DNA of 64,000 nt from an uncultured Bradyrhizobium sp. (GTDB lineage Bacteria > Pseudomonadota > Alphaproteobacteria > Rhizobiales > Xanthobacteraceae): assembly GCF_936928535.1 (NCBI RefSeq), contig NZ_CAKZHY010000166.1:1-64000 (forward strand), given 5' to 3'. A program made the position numbers and the translations under genes. Numbering within the stretch: position 1 is the first letter of the stretch; every line of letters starts with the position of its first letter. Positions 55,626 to 64,000 of the stretch are shown here, in pieces. The notes beneath the pieces are model-generated. The model searched no databases and was not told the DNA's origin. It was given only the letters and a program-made list of their open reading frames with translations.

Positions 55626-56321
55626 CTACTCCTCTAAACGAAGCTGTCTGACGAGTTCATCGACGCGAGCCGACGCTTGCGCGTCGTCTGCTAGCTGAGC
55701 ACGTGCGCTTGCGACGGCCGCCTCAGCTTTCTTGTGCTCACCCAATGCCGCGTAAGACCTAATAAGTTGTAGCCATCCTTGAAGGTGATGTCCGTCCTTC
55801 GATAGCTTCTCGGCGAGCTCCGCTACCATTCCTCGGATCGCGTTGCTCCGTTGCTCTGGACGGAGCCTTTCAATGTCAGCTCCCGCTTGGCCGGCGTGGA
55901 TGTCAGGAACTGCGGCAGCGAGGTTAAAATCTGCATTGGACTGCCTCGATGCGATCGGCATGTCAGGTTGGCTGGGAGCGCCGACTTTGAGGTACGACGC
56001 GAATGCGACGAGCGGCAGGACTAAGACGATCGCCAAAGCTGCGGCGCGTCGCTGACCTCCGCGGCGCGACGTATGCGACCAGCCCTCGGGCGCCGAGTTG
56101 AGTGAAGCGAGCAGCCGGCGCTCGATTTCGGCGCGAGTCGTCACAGAGTCCTCAGGTGCTAGCATTCCGCTGCGCACGTCCTCATCCGTTTCGGTCAGAA
56201 GATCGCGATAGAACGTCACATCGGAATCGCGAGCGTGAAAAGCTTCGCGCCGCTCAGAGAGCGACCGGGCCAGCGCCAGCACGACTGACGACGTCATCAT
56301 TCCAAAAATGGCCCACACCAC
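55626..56321 (-). CDS. ccmI: Apocytochrome chaperone CcmI (CycH), short form
   Basis: About 231 residues from a GTG with GGAGG 11 bases upstream; the frame opens at 56360. N-terminal helix, a cytoplasmic loop with FYRDLLTETDEDVRSGML (typical CcmI), a second helix (AALAIVLVLPLVAFASYLKVG), then only one or two TPR units (LQGWLQLIRSYAALGEHKKAEAAVASARAQL). Rhizobial CycH is usually near 365 residues, so the C-terminal part of the periplasmic region is missing. It may still hold apocytochrome tails through its TPR part. Confidence 0.85.
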   Translation of the reverse strand: MVWAIFGMMTSSVVLALARSLSERREAFHARDSDVTFYRDLLTETDEDVRSGMLAPEDSVTTRAEIERRLLASLNSAPEGWSHTSRRGGQRRAAALAIVLVLPLVAFASYLKVGAPSQPDMPIASRQSNADFNLAAAVPDIHAGQAGADIERLRPEQRSNAIRGMVAELAEKLSKDGHHLQGWLQLIRSYAALGEHKKAEAAVASARAQLADDAQASARVDELVRQLRLEE

Positions 56322-56527
56322 GTTTTCAAAGACCTCCGTTCGTCCTCGCCACCGCACCATCCGCCGGCATGCGCCGCCAGTAAGGGTCGGTCCACCTCAC
56401 TGTTCCGCTTTCATTGCCAACTCGGAATTCCCGAACAATGCAGCGGACGGGGCACTACAACGCTGGGGCAAGAAACGATCCTTCTTGCATTCAATTCCAG
56501 AGGGATGGAGAGCGTGCAATGCAACCG

Positions 56528-57151
56528 TCATGGGCCCTCAGCCTCGGCAATGGCGTCCATCAAACCAGGCAGGCTTACATCCGAGATGCCACCAACCAGC
56601 TTGTATACAATTGTGCCATCGCCCTTGATCACATATGTCTCGGGAACGCCATAGACGCCGAAATCAATCCCCGTTCGGCCCGATGGATCAGTGCCGACCT
56701 GTGCGAACGGGTTGCCGTGAGCGGCAAGATAGGCCAGCGCAGTTTTGGGATCGTCTTTGTAGACAATCCCGGAGAGTTTCACGCCATGTCGCTGCAGCGT
56801 GGGGTCCCTTGCCAATGCCATCAGGGCCCCTTCTTCTTGCCTACATTCAACGCACCATGACGCGAACACGTTTAAGATCGTCACGTGCCCTCTCCGCAAA
56901 TCTGCGCTCGACAAGCCAGGTGGAGCGGATGTTGAAAGCCCTTCGAGCGGCATCAGCGCAAATTGCGGTACTGACCTGCCGATCAGAGCTGAGGGCACGA
57001 GTGAGGGGTCACCGGCCCCGAGCCGCACCAGAAGCAATGTTGCAATTCCGCAGAAGACCAATAATGGGATCACCACCCCCAAGCGGGCCAGTGCGCGTCG
57101 GCGCGTCGAGGCGCGCAATGAAACGTGAGTTGAGGCCTGGATGTTACTCAT
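56528..57151 (-). CDS. ccmG: Thiol:disulfide oxidoreductase CcmG (DsbE/CycY)
   Basis: 207 residues. N-terminal membrane anchor, then a thioredoxin fold with ASWCVECRQEEGAL (active-site CVEC rather than the usual CxPC), and the cis-proline loop YGVPETYVIKGDG. Keeps apocytochrome and CcmH thiols reduced. The ATG overlaps the ccmD stop by 4 bases. About 200 bases separate it from ccmI, so the run may be split into two transcripts. Confidence 0.93.
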   Translation of the reverse strand: MSNIQASTHVSLRASTRRRALARLGVVIPLLVFCGIATLLLVRLGAGDPSLVPSALIGRSVPQFALMPLEGLSTSAPPGLSSADLRRGHVTILNVFASWCVECRQEEGALMALARDPTLQRHGVKLSGIVYKDDPKTALAYLAAHGNPFAQVGTDPSGRTGIDFGVYGVPETYVIKGDGTIVYKLVGGISDVSLPGLMDAIAEAEGP

Positions 57152-57300
57152 GCGCGACCGCGCCGTTCCGAGTGCTCAAGAAGGCGCGCCAACGTACGGT
57201 GCTGAAGGCCATAGTCGATAAACACCGCCACGATCATTCCCGCCAGGACGGTCCCCGTCACCAGAAATGCCGCCATTATGAATCCGTCATGTCGCAACAT
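57148..57300 (-). CDS. ccmD: Heme exporter protein CcmD
   Basis: 50 residues, too short for normal ORF cut-offs. One helix (FIMAAFLVTGTVLAGMIVAVFIDY) followed by a basic tail with the family-typical RTLARLLE. It stabilises CcmE with CcmC. It starts 4 bases after the ccmC stop and its stop overlaps the ccmG start, exactly where ccmD is expected. Confidence 0.88.
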   Translation of the reverse strand: MLRHDGFIMAAFLVTGTVLAGMIVAVFIDYGLQHRTLARLLEHSERRGRA

Positions 57301-57304
57301 ATGC

Positions 57305-58078
57305 TCAGGAACCTCTTTCGGCAGTCAGCATGCGAGCCATCGCCGCTTCGCCATTAGCGGCCCGCGTGATCGCGAGGCGTCGGGCTCGGCGTCGCATGAT
57401 CTCGTTACGAACTGACATGACGTGGAGCGTCACGAACAAGAGCGAGTATGCAAAGGCCATAACGATCAGCGGCCATAGCATCGAGCCAGCAATCGCCGAG
57501 CCCTCCATTCGGAACACCGACGCGGGTTGGTGAAGCGTGTTCCACCAATCAACCGAGAACTTCACAATCGGAATATCGATAAGACCTACCAGGGTCATAA
57601 TCGAAACTGCCCGTCCCGCCCTACTCGGGTCCTCGATTGTCTGCCAGAGCGCGATGAGACCGAGATAAATGAGAAGCAGAACCAGCATGGAGGTCAGCCG
57701 TGCATCCCAGACCCAATAAGTGCCCCACATTGGTTTGCCCCATAGCGAACCCGTGACGAGGCAAATGAAAGTGAAAGCTGCGCCGAGGGGCGCTGCCGCC
57801 TTTTGAGCCGCATCGGCGAGTGGATGACGCCATACCAAGGATCCGAACGCAGACACCGCCATGAATGCATAGGCAAGCATTGCGGTCCAGGCGGCGGGGA
57901 CGTGGATGTACATAATTCGCGCAGTTTCACCTTGCTGGTAGTCGGGGGGCGCGTCGAACGTTCCAAATAGACCAATCGCGAAGGCGACTGCTGTCGACCC
58001 CCAAAGCAAAGGCAGCAGCTTTGCGGCGACGCGCACGAAATTGCCTGGGTTGCTGTAGGCACTAAAGCTCAGCTTCAA
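57305..58078 (-). CDS. ccmC: Heme handling protein CcmC (CycZ)
   Basis: 257 residues, six helices. WWD motif GKPMWGTYWVWDARLTSMLVL and flanking histidines (YIHVPAAW, and one in the last loop) are present. Presents heme to CcmE at the periplasmic face. First gene of the leftward ccmCDG block; the 950 bases upstream carry no gene and should hold its promoter. Confidence 0.96.
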   Translation of the reverse strand: MKLSFSAYSNPGNFVRVAAKLLPLLWGSTAVAFAIGLFGTFDAPPDYQQGETARIMYIHVPAAWTAMLAYAFMAVSAFGSLVWRHPLADAAQKAAAPLGAAFTFICLVTGSLWGKPMWGTYWVWDARLTSMLVLLLIYLGLIALWQTIEDPSRAGRAVSIMTLVGLIDIPIVKFSVDWWNTLHQPASVFRMEGSAIAGSMLWPLIVMAFAYSLLFVTLHVMSVRNEIMRRRARRLAITRAANGEAAMARMLTAERGS

Positions 58079-59027
58079 CTTTCGATCTCCTCGAAGCCAA
58101 CCAGCAGGCGGAGACTCGCTCCCTTCCTAACGCGGCTCGCGTAGGGACTCTGCTCTCATTTCGCCTGCAAAGCCGATGAGTATTGCATCACACGAGGCGC
58201 GGGTTCGCAAATTACCCTCGGTTATCATTTCGATGCCCGAAGATCGGAGATTAGACATTTCTATCGGGAGATCCACTTAGTCCATCACGCGGATTTCGCA
58301 CGAAATTTATTTAGCCACGCTCTGAGCCTCGGTGTTATGTGGTCACTTAGCTGCCAAGGAGGAGGTGGACAGCCGGTGGGATGCGCGATCACCTGGAGAA
58401 ACTGCCTCGCGTCTGACGCATGCTTATCGTGATAACGATTGAAGCATGCAATAGCTATCCGCACTCCTCGCTCGCGGCAGTCGACCCTGAGGGGCAGTTA
58501 TCGCCAGGCGGATAGTCGAGTGCGGTAAAGCCTCGCGCTTATGTCTGCAGAAGCGGTTCGTCGTGTGCAGCGAGCGCCTTAAGCTTTCGTATAGGACCAT
58601 TGCTCCATTTGGATGACTGGTCTGTACTGGCGTTCAATTGAGCCGCCGATCGCGATCATCGTATGTATCAAGCCGCGATGGTCCTCCCCCCCCCCGCCAT
58701 CGCTGCCCATCTTGGGCTCCTCCCTAGACTTGGGCCGCTTGTGGCAACGCAGGCGGCCTTCCTTTTGCGTACGCCATTCCGATTAGACCGGCGTTTTATT
58801 TAACCAATACCTCTGTACTGTTACTTGATACCTGCGCCCAATGGTCTCAATCACGCGCTCCGTGCTAGCCGTTGATACGGAATGAAACGCAACGGAACCG
58901 GCCCGCGAGCAGGCAGTTGCAGGATAAGGTCGGCGGCGTAGCGCCCGACCGACCTTTCCCCTGACCGAAACGTGCGTCGCCGATCCCGCAAGCCCTTAGT
59001 TCGACGGTTCGCTGCGGAGAGCCGGCC
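58079..59027. other. Intergenic, no gene seen
   Basis: 950 bases upstream of ccmC. Contains a TTATC-GT-GATAA palindrome at 58429-58440 and a run of ten C at 58686-58695. No supported gene or RNA. Confidence 0.4.
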
Positions 59028-59189
59028 ATGAAAAACATCGTGCATCTCCTAATCTGGTTTTGGCGAGGGAGCTCGCCGACGCCCAACACACAACTTGGGC
59101 CTGTGGCGGAAAATCGGGATCAATCCAGCATGGCCGACTTTGTCCGCATCCTGCAGGCCTACGATCATGACCAGTACGGCGGGAGTTAG
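59028..59189 (+). CDS. Small hypothetical protein
   Basis: 53 residues: MKNIVHLLIWFWRGSSPTPN, a polar middle, then MADFVRILQAYDHDQYGGS. GGAG lies about 9 bases before the ATG. The composition is protein-like with a short amphipathic N-terminus and a helical C-terminal segment. No family recognised; it stands alone. Confidence 0.45.
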   Translation: MKNIVHLLIWFWRGSSPTPNTQLGPVAENRDQSSMADFVRILQAYDHDQYGGS

Positions 59190-60027
59190 GGATATCGCAA
59201 TTGGCTGACCAAAGTCTCATGGGCCCAGTAGAAAATACGCGGTCACGGGGTCGGCATCATCGGTACCTTTCCAAATGGCCATCGCGGTCAAGTGCACCGG
59301 TAAACAATCGGCCACGCGTCTTCGAAGCCTGACTCCCTGATCGAACTCGTGAGAGCGATCTCGCGCCAGCAATAAGTGGTCGATATTGTTCTGACCGCGA
59401 GAAGATTAGGCGCGCAACTTGGTTGCACTCGACAGAAGGTCGCAGGCCAACGCGCCGCGATGCTACCACCTTAGACTTGACTTGTTTCAGGTCGGACTAA
59501 TCGGCACGGCTAAGTAGAGCTGCACCAAAATTGGGGCCACGGCTACAATAGGCACTGGAACAACAGCCGTTGCCAGGCAAGGACCCGCCGCCCTGCCTCT
59601 CTGGTATTGTGTTTCTTCGTAGCATGCGCCCCGACCTTGAGAGACATCTAGCAGAATCGGGGGCGCGCACGATGGTTCAGAATTCCGCCTTGGTGATTCA
59701 GGCCCCGCACAAGTCGAAGCTTGGATATGCCAAAGTCGCAGTCCGGCTCCGAAAAGGTTTATCCCGGTTTCGCCCTTCCTATCAGACGGGCAAATGCGAG
59801 TGCAATTGAGGACCGGGCTGCCGCACGGCAAGCTCACCTCGAGCCATTCGCCGGGCATTTCGGGCGAAGAAAGCCGGCGCTCGAACCGCTGCCCGCACGG
59901 TCACCGCCACCATGACAAACGAGCGGATGAACAAGGTCTGAATGGGAACCCGGAGGTAGAACCCATGCGTTTAGCCGAAAGAAGGCAGCTGACAGCACGA
60001 AGCCAACTTAAGCGAACAGGAGAAGCG
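59190..60027. other. Intergenic, no gene seen
   Basis: 840 bases. A 123-codon leftward frame (59487-59858) and several rightward frames have no ribosome site or domain. The last 20 bases hold the ribosome site of the AraC gene. Confidence 0.4.
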
Positions 60028-61155
60028 ATGTCAGACGGCCACCTACGTCTTCCGACGTCCACATTGGGAGTCAAACTGCACCAGGTTCGTTTACGCGGCA
60101 CCTCGGAGACGCTTCGCGATTCCTCGCGGGACCGTGATGATCGGCAACAGGTACCAAGTTCGCAAGTATTGCTCCCGATAACCCGGTCCCGAAACATTGA
60201 AGACGACCACGCCTCCTCCGTTTTTGATACAGCTCGCCGATTGGACAGTCACCTCGCAACGGGCGCGGCCCATCCTGTCGTCGAAATCTCCCCCTCCCAA
60301 GCCGTGGCACGCGTCAAGATAAATGGGCACGGAATGGCGGCCGAATCTGTGCGATTTACCGGACGAGGCAAAATCCAAAACCATTTCCGGGCTCCAATGC
60401 ATATGCTCGTTATGTACGAGACGGGAGAGCGCCGGGACGGAGAGTCATTCGTGGAGGGTCTGCCGCGATCTGCGCTCCGAAAACTCGAGCGGAAACTGGC
60501 ATTCGTACCGGCGGGCCTCGAATTTTCTGACTGGCACGAGCTGCGCGGGTCGCAGATGCGGCTCATGTACTTCTACTTCGAGCCGGACAAGCTTTCGGGC
60601 CTTTCTAATCCAGGTCTCGCTGGATCCTCGATAGCTCCACGTCTGTTATTCGAGGACGACACACTCTGCCACACCGCAATCAAGCTGAAGACGCTTGTGG
60701 ATGGCCCTGCAGCAGACCCACTCTACTTCAACAGTCTCGGCACTCTGCTCATACACGAACTCGTACGCTTCACTTCCGGGCTGCCCAGCATTAAACCTCA
60801 GCTCCAAGGCGGCCTGGCCCCGTGGCAACAACGGCTTGTCACCGCCTACATTCGCGAGCATGTCAATGAGCGGATTCCTATCCGCATACTAGCACAGCTG
60901 GTGCGTCTCAGTCCGCATCATTTCTGCCGCGTCTTCAAGCAATCTCTCGGAGTGCCGCCACATCGCTACCAGACCAACCAGCGTGTTGAGCAGGCGAAGT
61001 TACTGCTGGCGGGCCGGCCGTGTTCGATGACGGAGATCGGGCGGGCGTTAGGCTTCAATAGTCGTAACGCGTTCGCGACGGCGTTCCGGAAGGCGACAGG
61101 AATTGCACCTGCCGATTACCGCCGAAGCCTGGATTCTCGTATGACAGAAGAATAA
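60028..61155 (+). CDS. AraC-family transcriptional regulator
   Basis: 375 residues from the ATG with AGGAG 6-7 bases upstream; the frame opens at 59794. N-terminal ~80 residues are polar; a sensing domain follows (about 95-260; FTGRGKIQNHFRAPMHMLVMYETGERR). The C-terminal AraC double helix-turn-helix spans about 275-370 (IPIRILAQLVRLSPHHFCRVFKQSLGVPPHRY, then MTEIGRALGFNSRNAFATAFRKATG). Single gene; targets unknown. It lies upstream of the FixJ/receiver pair on the same strand but 500 bases away. Confidence 0.9.
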   Translation: MSDGHLRLPTSTLGVKLHQVRLRGTSETLRDSSRDRDDRQQVPSSQVLLPITRSRNIEDDHASSVFDTARRLDSHLATGAAHPVVEISPSQAVARVKINGHGMAAESVRFTGRGKIQNHFRAPMHMLVMYETGERRDGESFVEGLPRSALRKLERKLAFVPAGLEFSDWHELRGSQMRLMYFYFEPDKLSGLSNPGLAGSSIAPRLLFEDDTLCHTAIKLKTLVDGPAADPLYFNSLGTLLIHELVRFTSGLPSIKPQLQGGLAPWQQRLVTAYIREHVNERIPIRILAQLVRLSPHHFCRVFKQSLGVPPHRYQTNQRVEQAKLLLAGRPCSMTEIGRALGFNSRNAFATAFRKATGIAPADYRRSLDSRMTEE

Positions 61156-61658
61156 CCGAAGACTTCGCGACCACCTTCACTAATCGAGAGGTGAAGGCAC
61201 CTCGCGCAACATTGCGATGAGAACGATCGAGCTTTCGCGGCCCGTTAGCAGTTCGCACCCCCGGATGAGGAGATGCCTCCAGGAGGGACAGCCGAGGACG
61301 TTGCCGCAACGGCAGCTTCGAGCGCTTAAATCCCACTAAATCCTCAGACCGCAATATCCGTCAACACACGCCGAGTCGGAGATCTGGGCCTGCGATGCCC
61401 CCATAGTCGCCAGTAGCTGTGAGGTCGATTTTATCATCCTGGGGCTACACGCAGGAAGAAAGGAAGCACAAAGCACGGATGCCGTCGTTCCGGCCCTACG
61501 GGCGCTCCGCAATTCTCGGGCGCTGGCGACGATTGACCAGGCGAACTTCCTGCGGCCAATAATTCGGCGTTCCGCCATGGAACTCGCGTGGCATCGTGCA
61601 TTGAATGACCATCGCGAAGGTGATATTTTTCATAGTGCGTGTCAGGAGAAAAGCACCA
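61156..61658. other. Intergenic with an open but startless frame
   Basis: From about 61340 to 61681 one plus-strand frame stays open and reads protein-like sequence (CEVDFIILGLHAGRKEA, then VPALRALRNSRALATIDQAN) but has no usable start before the ATG at 61577. It may be a gene remnant. Nothing else seen. Confidence 0.3.
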
Positions 61659-62315
61659 GTGGCGCAGCATTCTATTCGAACGCTTGCGGTAGCGGAGGAG
61701 CCAATTATTGTCGTTGTGGACGACGACAAGGACTTCCGCGACTCACTCGGAGCTCTCTTCAGCTCGGTCGGGTTCAAGGTCAAGCTGTTTGGGTCGGCCG
61801 CGGAATTGCTCCAAACCGGCTTGTTCCCCGACGTGGTGAGCTGCCTAGTACTTGATGTCAGATTGCCGGGTTTGGGCGGCCTCGATTTGCAAACGGAGCT
61901 GTCGAAAAAGAGCGCCTCGATTCCTATCATCTTCATGACTGGCCACGGCGACATCCCGATGTCAGTCAAGGCGATGAAGGCCGGGGCTGTGGACTTTCTG
62001 ACCAAGCCGTTCCGAGAGCAAGACATGCTGGATGCAGTGTCGATCGCGCTAGATCGGGATCGAACGCGGCGGAAGACTGAGCAGCGGCTCACAGACCTTA
62101 GGTCGCGTTACGAGCGATTGAGCCCGCGCGAGCGAGAAGTATTGGCTCTCGTGACCACTGGTTTAAAAAACAAGCAGATCGCTTTCGAACTAGATGTCGC
62201 TGAGATTACCGTAAAGGCGCACCGTGCCCATGTGATGCAAAAGATGGGTACTCAATCGCTGGCCGAGCTTGTCAAAATGGCGGAGACGCTCGGTATAAAG
62301 TCCCCCGGGTCCTGA
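61659..62315 (+). CDS. FixJ/NarL-type response regulator, second copy
   Basis: 219 residues from a GTG with AGGAGAA 9 bases upstream; the frame opens at 61605. Receiver with VVVDDDKDFRDS, phospho-acceptor Asp66 (LVLDVRLPG), TGHGDIPMSVKAMKAGAVDFLTKPF, and a LuxR-type helix-turn-helix (LSPREREVLALVTTGLKNKQIA, then EITVKAHRAHVMQKMG). Very similar in layout to the gene at 7677. It is followed by a receiver-only gene, as is true (in opposite orientation) at 7 kb. Confidence 0.9.
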   Translation: MAQHSIRTLAVAEEPIIVVVDDDKDFRDSLGALFSSVGFKVKLFGSAAELLQTGLFPDVVSCLVLDVRLPGLGGLDLQTELSKKSASIPIIFMTGHGDIPMSVKAMKAGAVDFLTKPFREQDMLDAVSIALDRDRTRRKTEQRLTDLRSRYERLSPREREVLALVTTGLKNKQIAFELDVAEITVKAHRAHVMQKMGTQSLAELVKMAETLGIKSPGS

Positions 62316-62554
62316 TCGCTTTCAGGCTTCAGGCGAGCCAGAAACTGGCTTGGACTATTCAGAAGCTCTGCAGCAATTATTCCAAAATATAGCACCCATT
62401 GTCCCGAAGTGTGGTGTTCCCCGTCCACCGTATAATCGCCAATCCAGAGCCCTGTCGTTATGTTATGCTGAGTGCATAGTCACCGTGCGCTCCTGGAAAT
62501 GGACACAGACGAGAGATGCGGCGCACCGCATCCCCCAACAATCAGGGTGGGGAC

Positions 62555-62941
62555 ATGTCTAACGAGATTCGCATTTCGATCATCGATGATGATGACCAAT
62601 CTCGCGCGGCATTGACGGGCCTCATGCAGGCAATGGGATTTGATGTTGCGTCCTTCCCCTCCGCAGCGGATTTTTTGGCGACTCCTAACTTCTGCCATGC
62701 GTCCTGTTTGATCGTTGATGTCCATATGCCGCAAATGACAGGGGTGGAGCTGCATAGCTTCTTGACCGGATCTGGCTACGACCTTCCAACGATTCTGATC
62801 ACAGCCTACCCGGATGACAGCGCGCGAGTTCAGGCTCTGCGTCAGGGCGTCGTTTGCTACCTGGCCAAACCCATCTACGACGAGGATTTGCTCGGATGCG
62901 TCCAATCTGCTCTGCAGCGCTCGAAACCGGTAAACATTTGA
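62555..62941 (+). CDS. Receiver-only response regulator, second copy
   Basis: 128 residues from ATG MSNEIRISI; the frame opens at 62516. A GGTGGGGA stretch serves as ribosome site. Single receiver domain: IIDDDDQSR, Asp55 in LIVDVHMPQM, TILITAYPDD and CYLAKPIYDED. Closest visible relative is the product of 7055-7447. No output domain, so it may be a phosphate relay or sink for the same kinase that signals to the neighbouring FixJ-type protein. Lies 239 bases after that gene. Confidence 0.87.
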   Translation: MSNEIRISIIDDDDQSRAALTGLMQAMGFDVASFPSAADFLATPNFCHASCLIVDVHMPQMTGVELHSFLTGSGYDLPTILITAYPDDSARVQALRQGVVCYLAKPIYDEDLLGCVQSALQRSKPVNI

Positions 62942-63175
62942 ATGACCGCTCAATGGGCTGCCGTCGTTCAACGAGAAGTTCGGTTATTGCGCCGTTAACG
63001 TTCGGCCTGACTATCGTGAAGTATGGACTAAGAAATCGCTGCCCTTACTCGTCCGTCCGGAGGTCCGAATTTCCACTACACCGCGCGCGCGGAGCCGCTG
63101 CTCAACACCTCGAATGATTTCTCCGGCTCGGACGAAGGCCTAGCCACACGCGGCCACAATTTAGAAGGAGACGTG

Positions 63176-63322
63176 ATGACTCGCGCCTCTTCAGCCCCTG
63201 AGCGCGATCTTCCCAAAAATTAGTGGAAGCTTTCCCTGATCGACTGGCTCGGGTCCGCGGTGGTCTATCGACGTAAATCTCCTGTCGTTAGACCAAGTTC
63301 ACGCCCCCAGGTGAGGGGCTAA
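63176..63322 (+). pseudogene. Short frame interrupted by an amber codon
   Basis: A strong AGAAGGAG lies 5 bases before an ATG that reads MTRASSAPERDLPKN and stops at TAG (63221-63223). Past the TAG the same frame goes on for 32 codons (WKLSLIDWLGSAVVYRR) to a TAA. Either a 15-residue peptide, or a 48-codon gene broken by one nonsense change. It precedes the molybdoprotein gene, which faces it. Confidence 0.35.
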
Positions 63323-63338
63323 CATCGGGTTCGGATGC

Positions 63339-63941
63339 TCAGCTCGAAGATCGTTGCTCTTTGAACGGGTCACCGTAAAGGTGATAGCCATTAAATTCCC
63401 ATAGACCCGGCGACTCGCGATCCAAGAACTGGATCGCGCGCACCCACTTCACGCTCTTATACGCATAGAGGTTTGGCACCACGAGCCGCAGCGGGTGGCC
63501 GTGCTCGGCCGCAAGGGGTTCGCCGTCATGCCGCAGGGCTAATATTGTAGTCGGGCGCAGAAAATCCGCGATTGGTAGGTTTGCCGTGTATTTGTTCTCG
63601 CCATGGACCATTACATGCCGCGCTTCTGGCCGCAACTTCACGCGCTTCATCAATTCTGTGACGAGCAATCCTCCCCAATTGTTATCGAAGCGGCTCCAGC
63701 CATTGACGCAGTGCATGTCCGCAGATAGCTCTGTCTGCGGCAGATTAGAAAACTCTTCCCACGAAAGCCGCAGCTGCATTTCTACTAGCCCGAATACACG
63801 GAAATCCCACGACCCCGGACGAAAGATCGGCACCGAACCCACATGTATCACCGGCGACTTCAGCGTCAGCGACTGTCCGGGGGGAAGCCGCCCGGCGGCA
63901 CACATCTCGCGCTCCCATTCGCCTCGACGCTTTGATCCCAC
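63339..63941 (-). CDS. Sulfite-oxidase-fold molybdopterin oxidoreductase
   Basis: About 200 residues. The Mo-ligand cysteine sits in SADMHCVNGWSRFDNNWGG, followed by HVMVHGENKYTANLPIADF and GEPLAAEHGHPLRLVVPNLYAYKSVKWV, all typical of the YedY/sulfite-oxidase family short forms. GTG at 63941 has GGAGG 5 bases upstream; the frame opens with another GTG at 63953. There is no twin-arginine signal, so it would stay in the cytoplasm unless the true start lies elsewhere. No heme partner is adjacent. Substrate unknown. Confidence 0.88.
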   Translation of the reverse strand: MGSKRRGEWEREMCAAGRLPPGQSLTLKSPVIHVGSVPIFRPGSWDFRVFGLVEMQLRLSWEEFSNLPQTELSADMHCVNGWSRFDNNWGGLLVTELMKRVKLRPEARHVMVHGENKYTANLPIADFLRPTTILALRHDGEPLAAEHGHPLRLVVPNLYAYKSVKWVRAIQFLDRESPGLWEFNGYHLYGDPFKEQRSSS

Positions 63942-64000
63942 ATTTACCTCCACCTCGAGCGATAAAGCGTCTAGTCAGCGCACTTCATTTGGGCACCGGC

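Noticed and set aside
57205-57225. Resemblance to the dispersed repeat (ATAGTCGATAAACA)
   Set aside because: It lies inside ccmD coding sequence and only the core seven or eight bases agree.
59487-59858. 123-codon leftward frame
   Set aside because: No ribosome site, no domain, and a Cys/Pro/Arg-rich composition typical of shadow frames.
63263-63275. GGTCTATCGACG as a sixth repeat copy
   Set aside because: Only the core matches; both ends of the repeat are absent.
1-64000. tRNA, rRNA, CRISPR arrays, replication origin
   Set aside because: No T-loop-like segments in plausible tRNA context, no rRNA-like stretches, no regularly spaced repeats and no DnaA-box clusters were noticed by eye.

Overview
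The window looks like chromosomal or island DNA of an alphaproteobacterium of the Bradyrhizobium / Rhodopseudomonas group (Nitrobacteraceae). This is inferred from gene content: several FixJ-type regulators, a cbb3/FixN-type oxidase, the cyc-style ccm genes, a DUF6894 protein, a DUF1993 protein, an Irr/ICE-like iron box, and many short secreted proteins of the kind found in that group. No tRNA, rRNA, CRISPR array or intact insertion sequence was seen. Gene density is uneven. Compact operons alternate with 0.4-1.1 kb stretches of non-coding or decayed DNA holding gene remnants and a dispersed 42-44 bp repeat, which fits an accessory region.

Layout. 0-8.3 kb: a ClpX-type zinc-finger protein running off the left edge, a secreted small protein, a 1970-residue Ser/Thr-kinase/ATPase/GAF/PAS/histidine kinase, a receiver-only regulator and a FixJ-type regulator. 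8.8-14.2 kb: a decayed LysR gene next to an intact one, a three-gene iron-uptake operon (outer-membrane barrel, cupredoxin-like protein, FTR1 permease) behind an ICE-like box, and an AraC regulator. 15-25 kb: a class I cytochrome c, a DUF1993 protein, a two-subunit molybdenum hydroxylase, a zinc-free alcohol dehydrogenase/quinone reductase-like enzyme, and an RND pump with its adaptor. 25.7-31.4 kb: a polytopic membrane protein, an MFS exporter, a peroxiredoxin, a secreted cupin and a cytochrome b561.

32.5-38.3 kb: a variant cbb3-type oxidase (CcoN; a CcoO fused to two duplicated cytochrome c domains; two small membrane proteins), then an AP2-like protein, hemC and hemE. 38.7-45.2 kb: a DUF6894 protein, a DsbA-NhaA fusion, a histidine kinase, a secreted protein, a caspase-like protein lacking both catalytic residues, and msrA. 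46-48.4 kb: two cytochrome P460 genes and an unknown secreted protein in one operon. 49.4-58.1 kb: hemA and a complete cytochrome c maturation set, with ccmAB facing ccmCDG-IEFH. 59-64 kb: a small protein, an AraC regulator, a second FixJ plus receiver-only pair resembling the one at 7-8.3 kb, and a sulfite-oxidase-fold molybdoprotein.

Taken together, 31-58 kb reads as a heme and c-type cytochrome island. It holds early heme-synthesis genes (hemA, hemC, hemE), a full System I maturation machine, and likely clients: the tri-heme c oxidase subunit, two P460 cytochromes and a cytochrome c. The iron-uptake operon could supply the metal. This functional link is inference from content and proximity.
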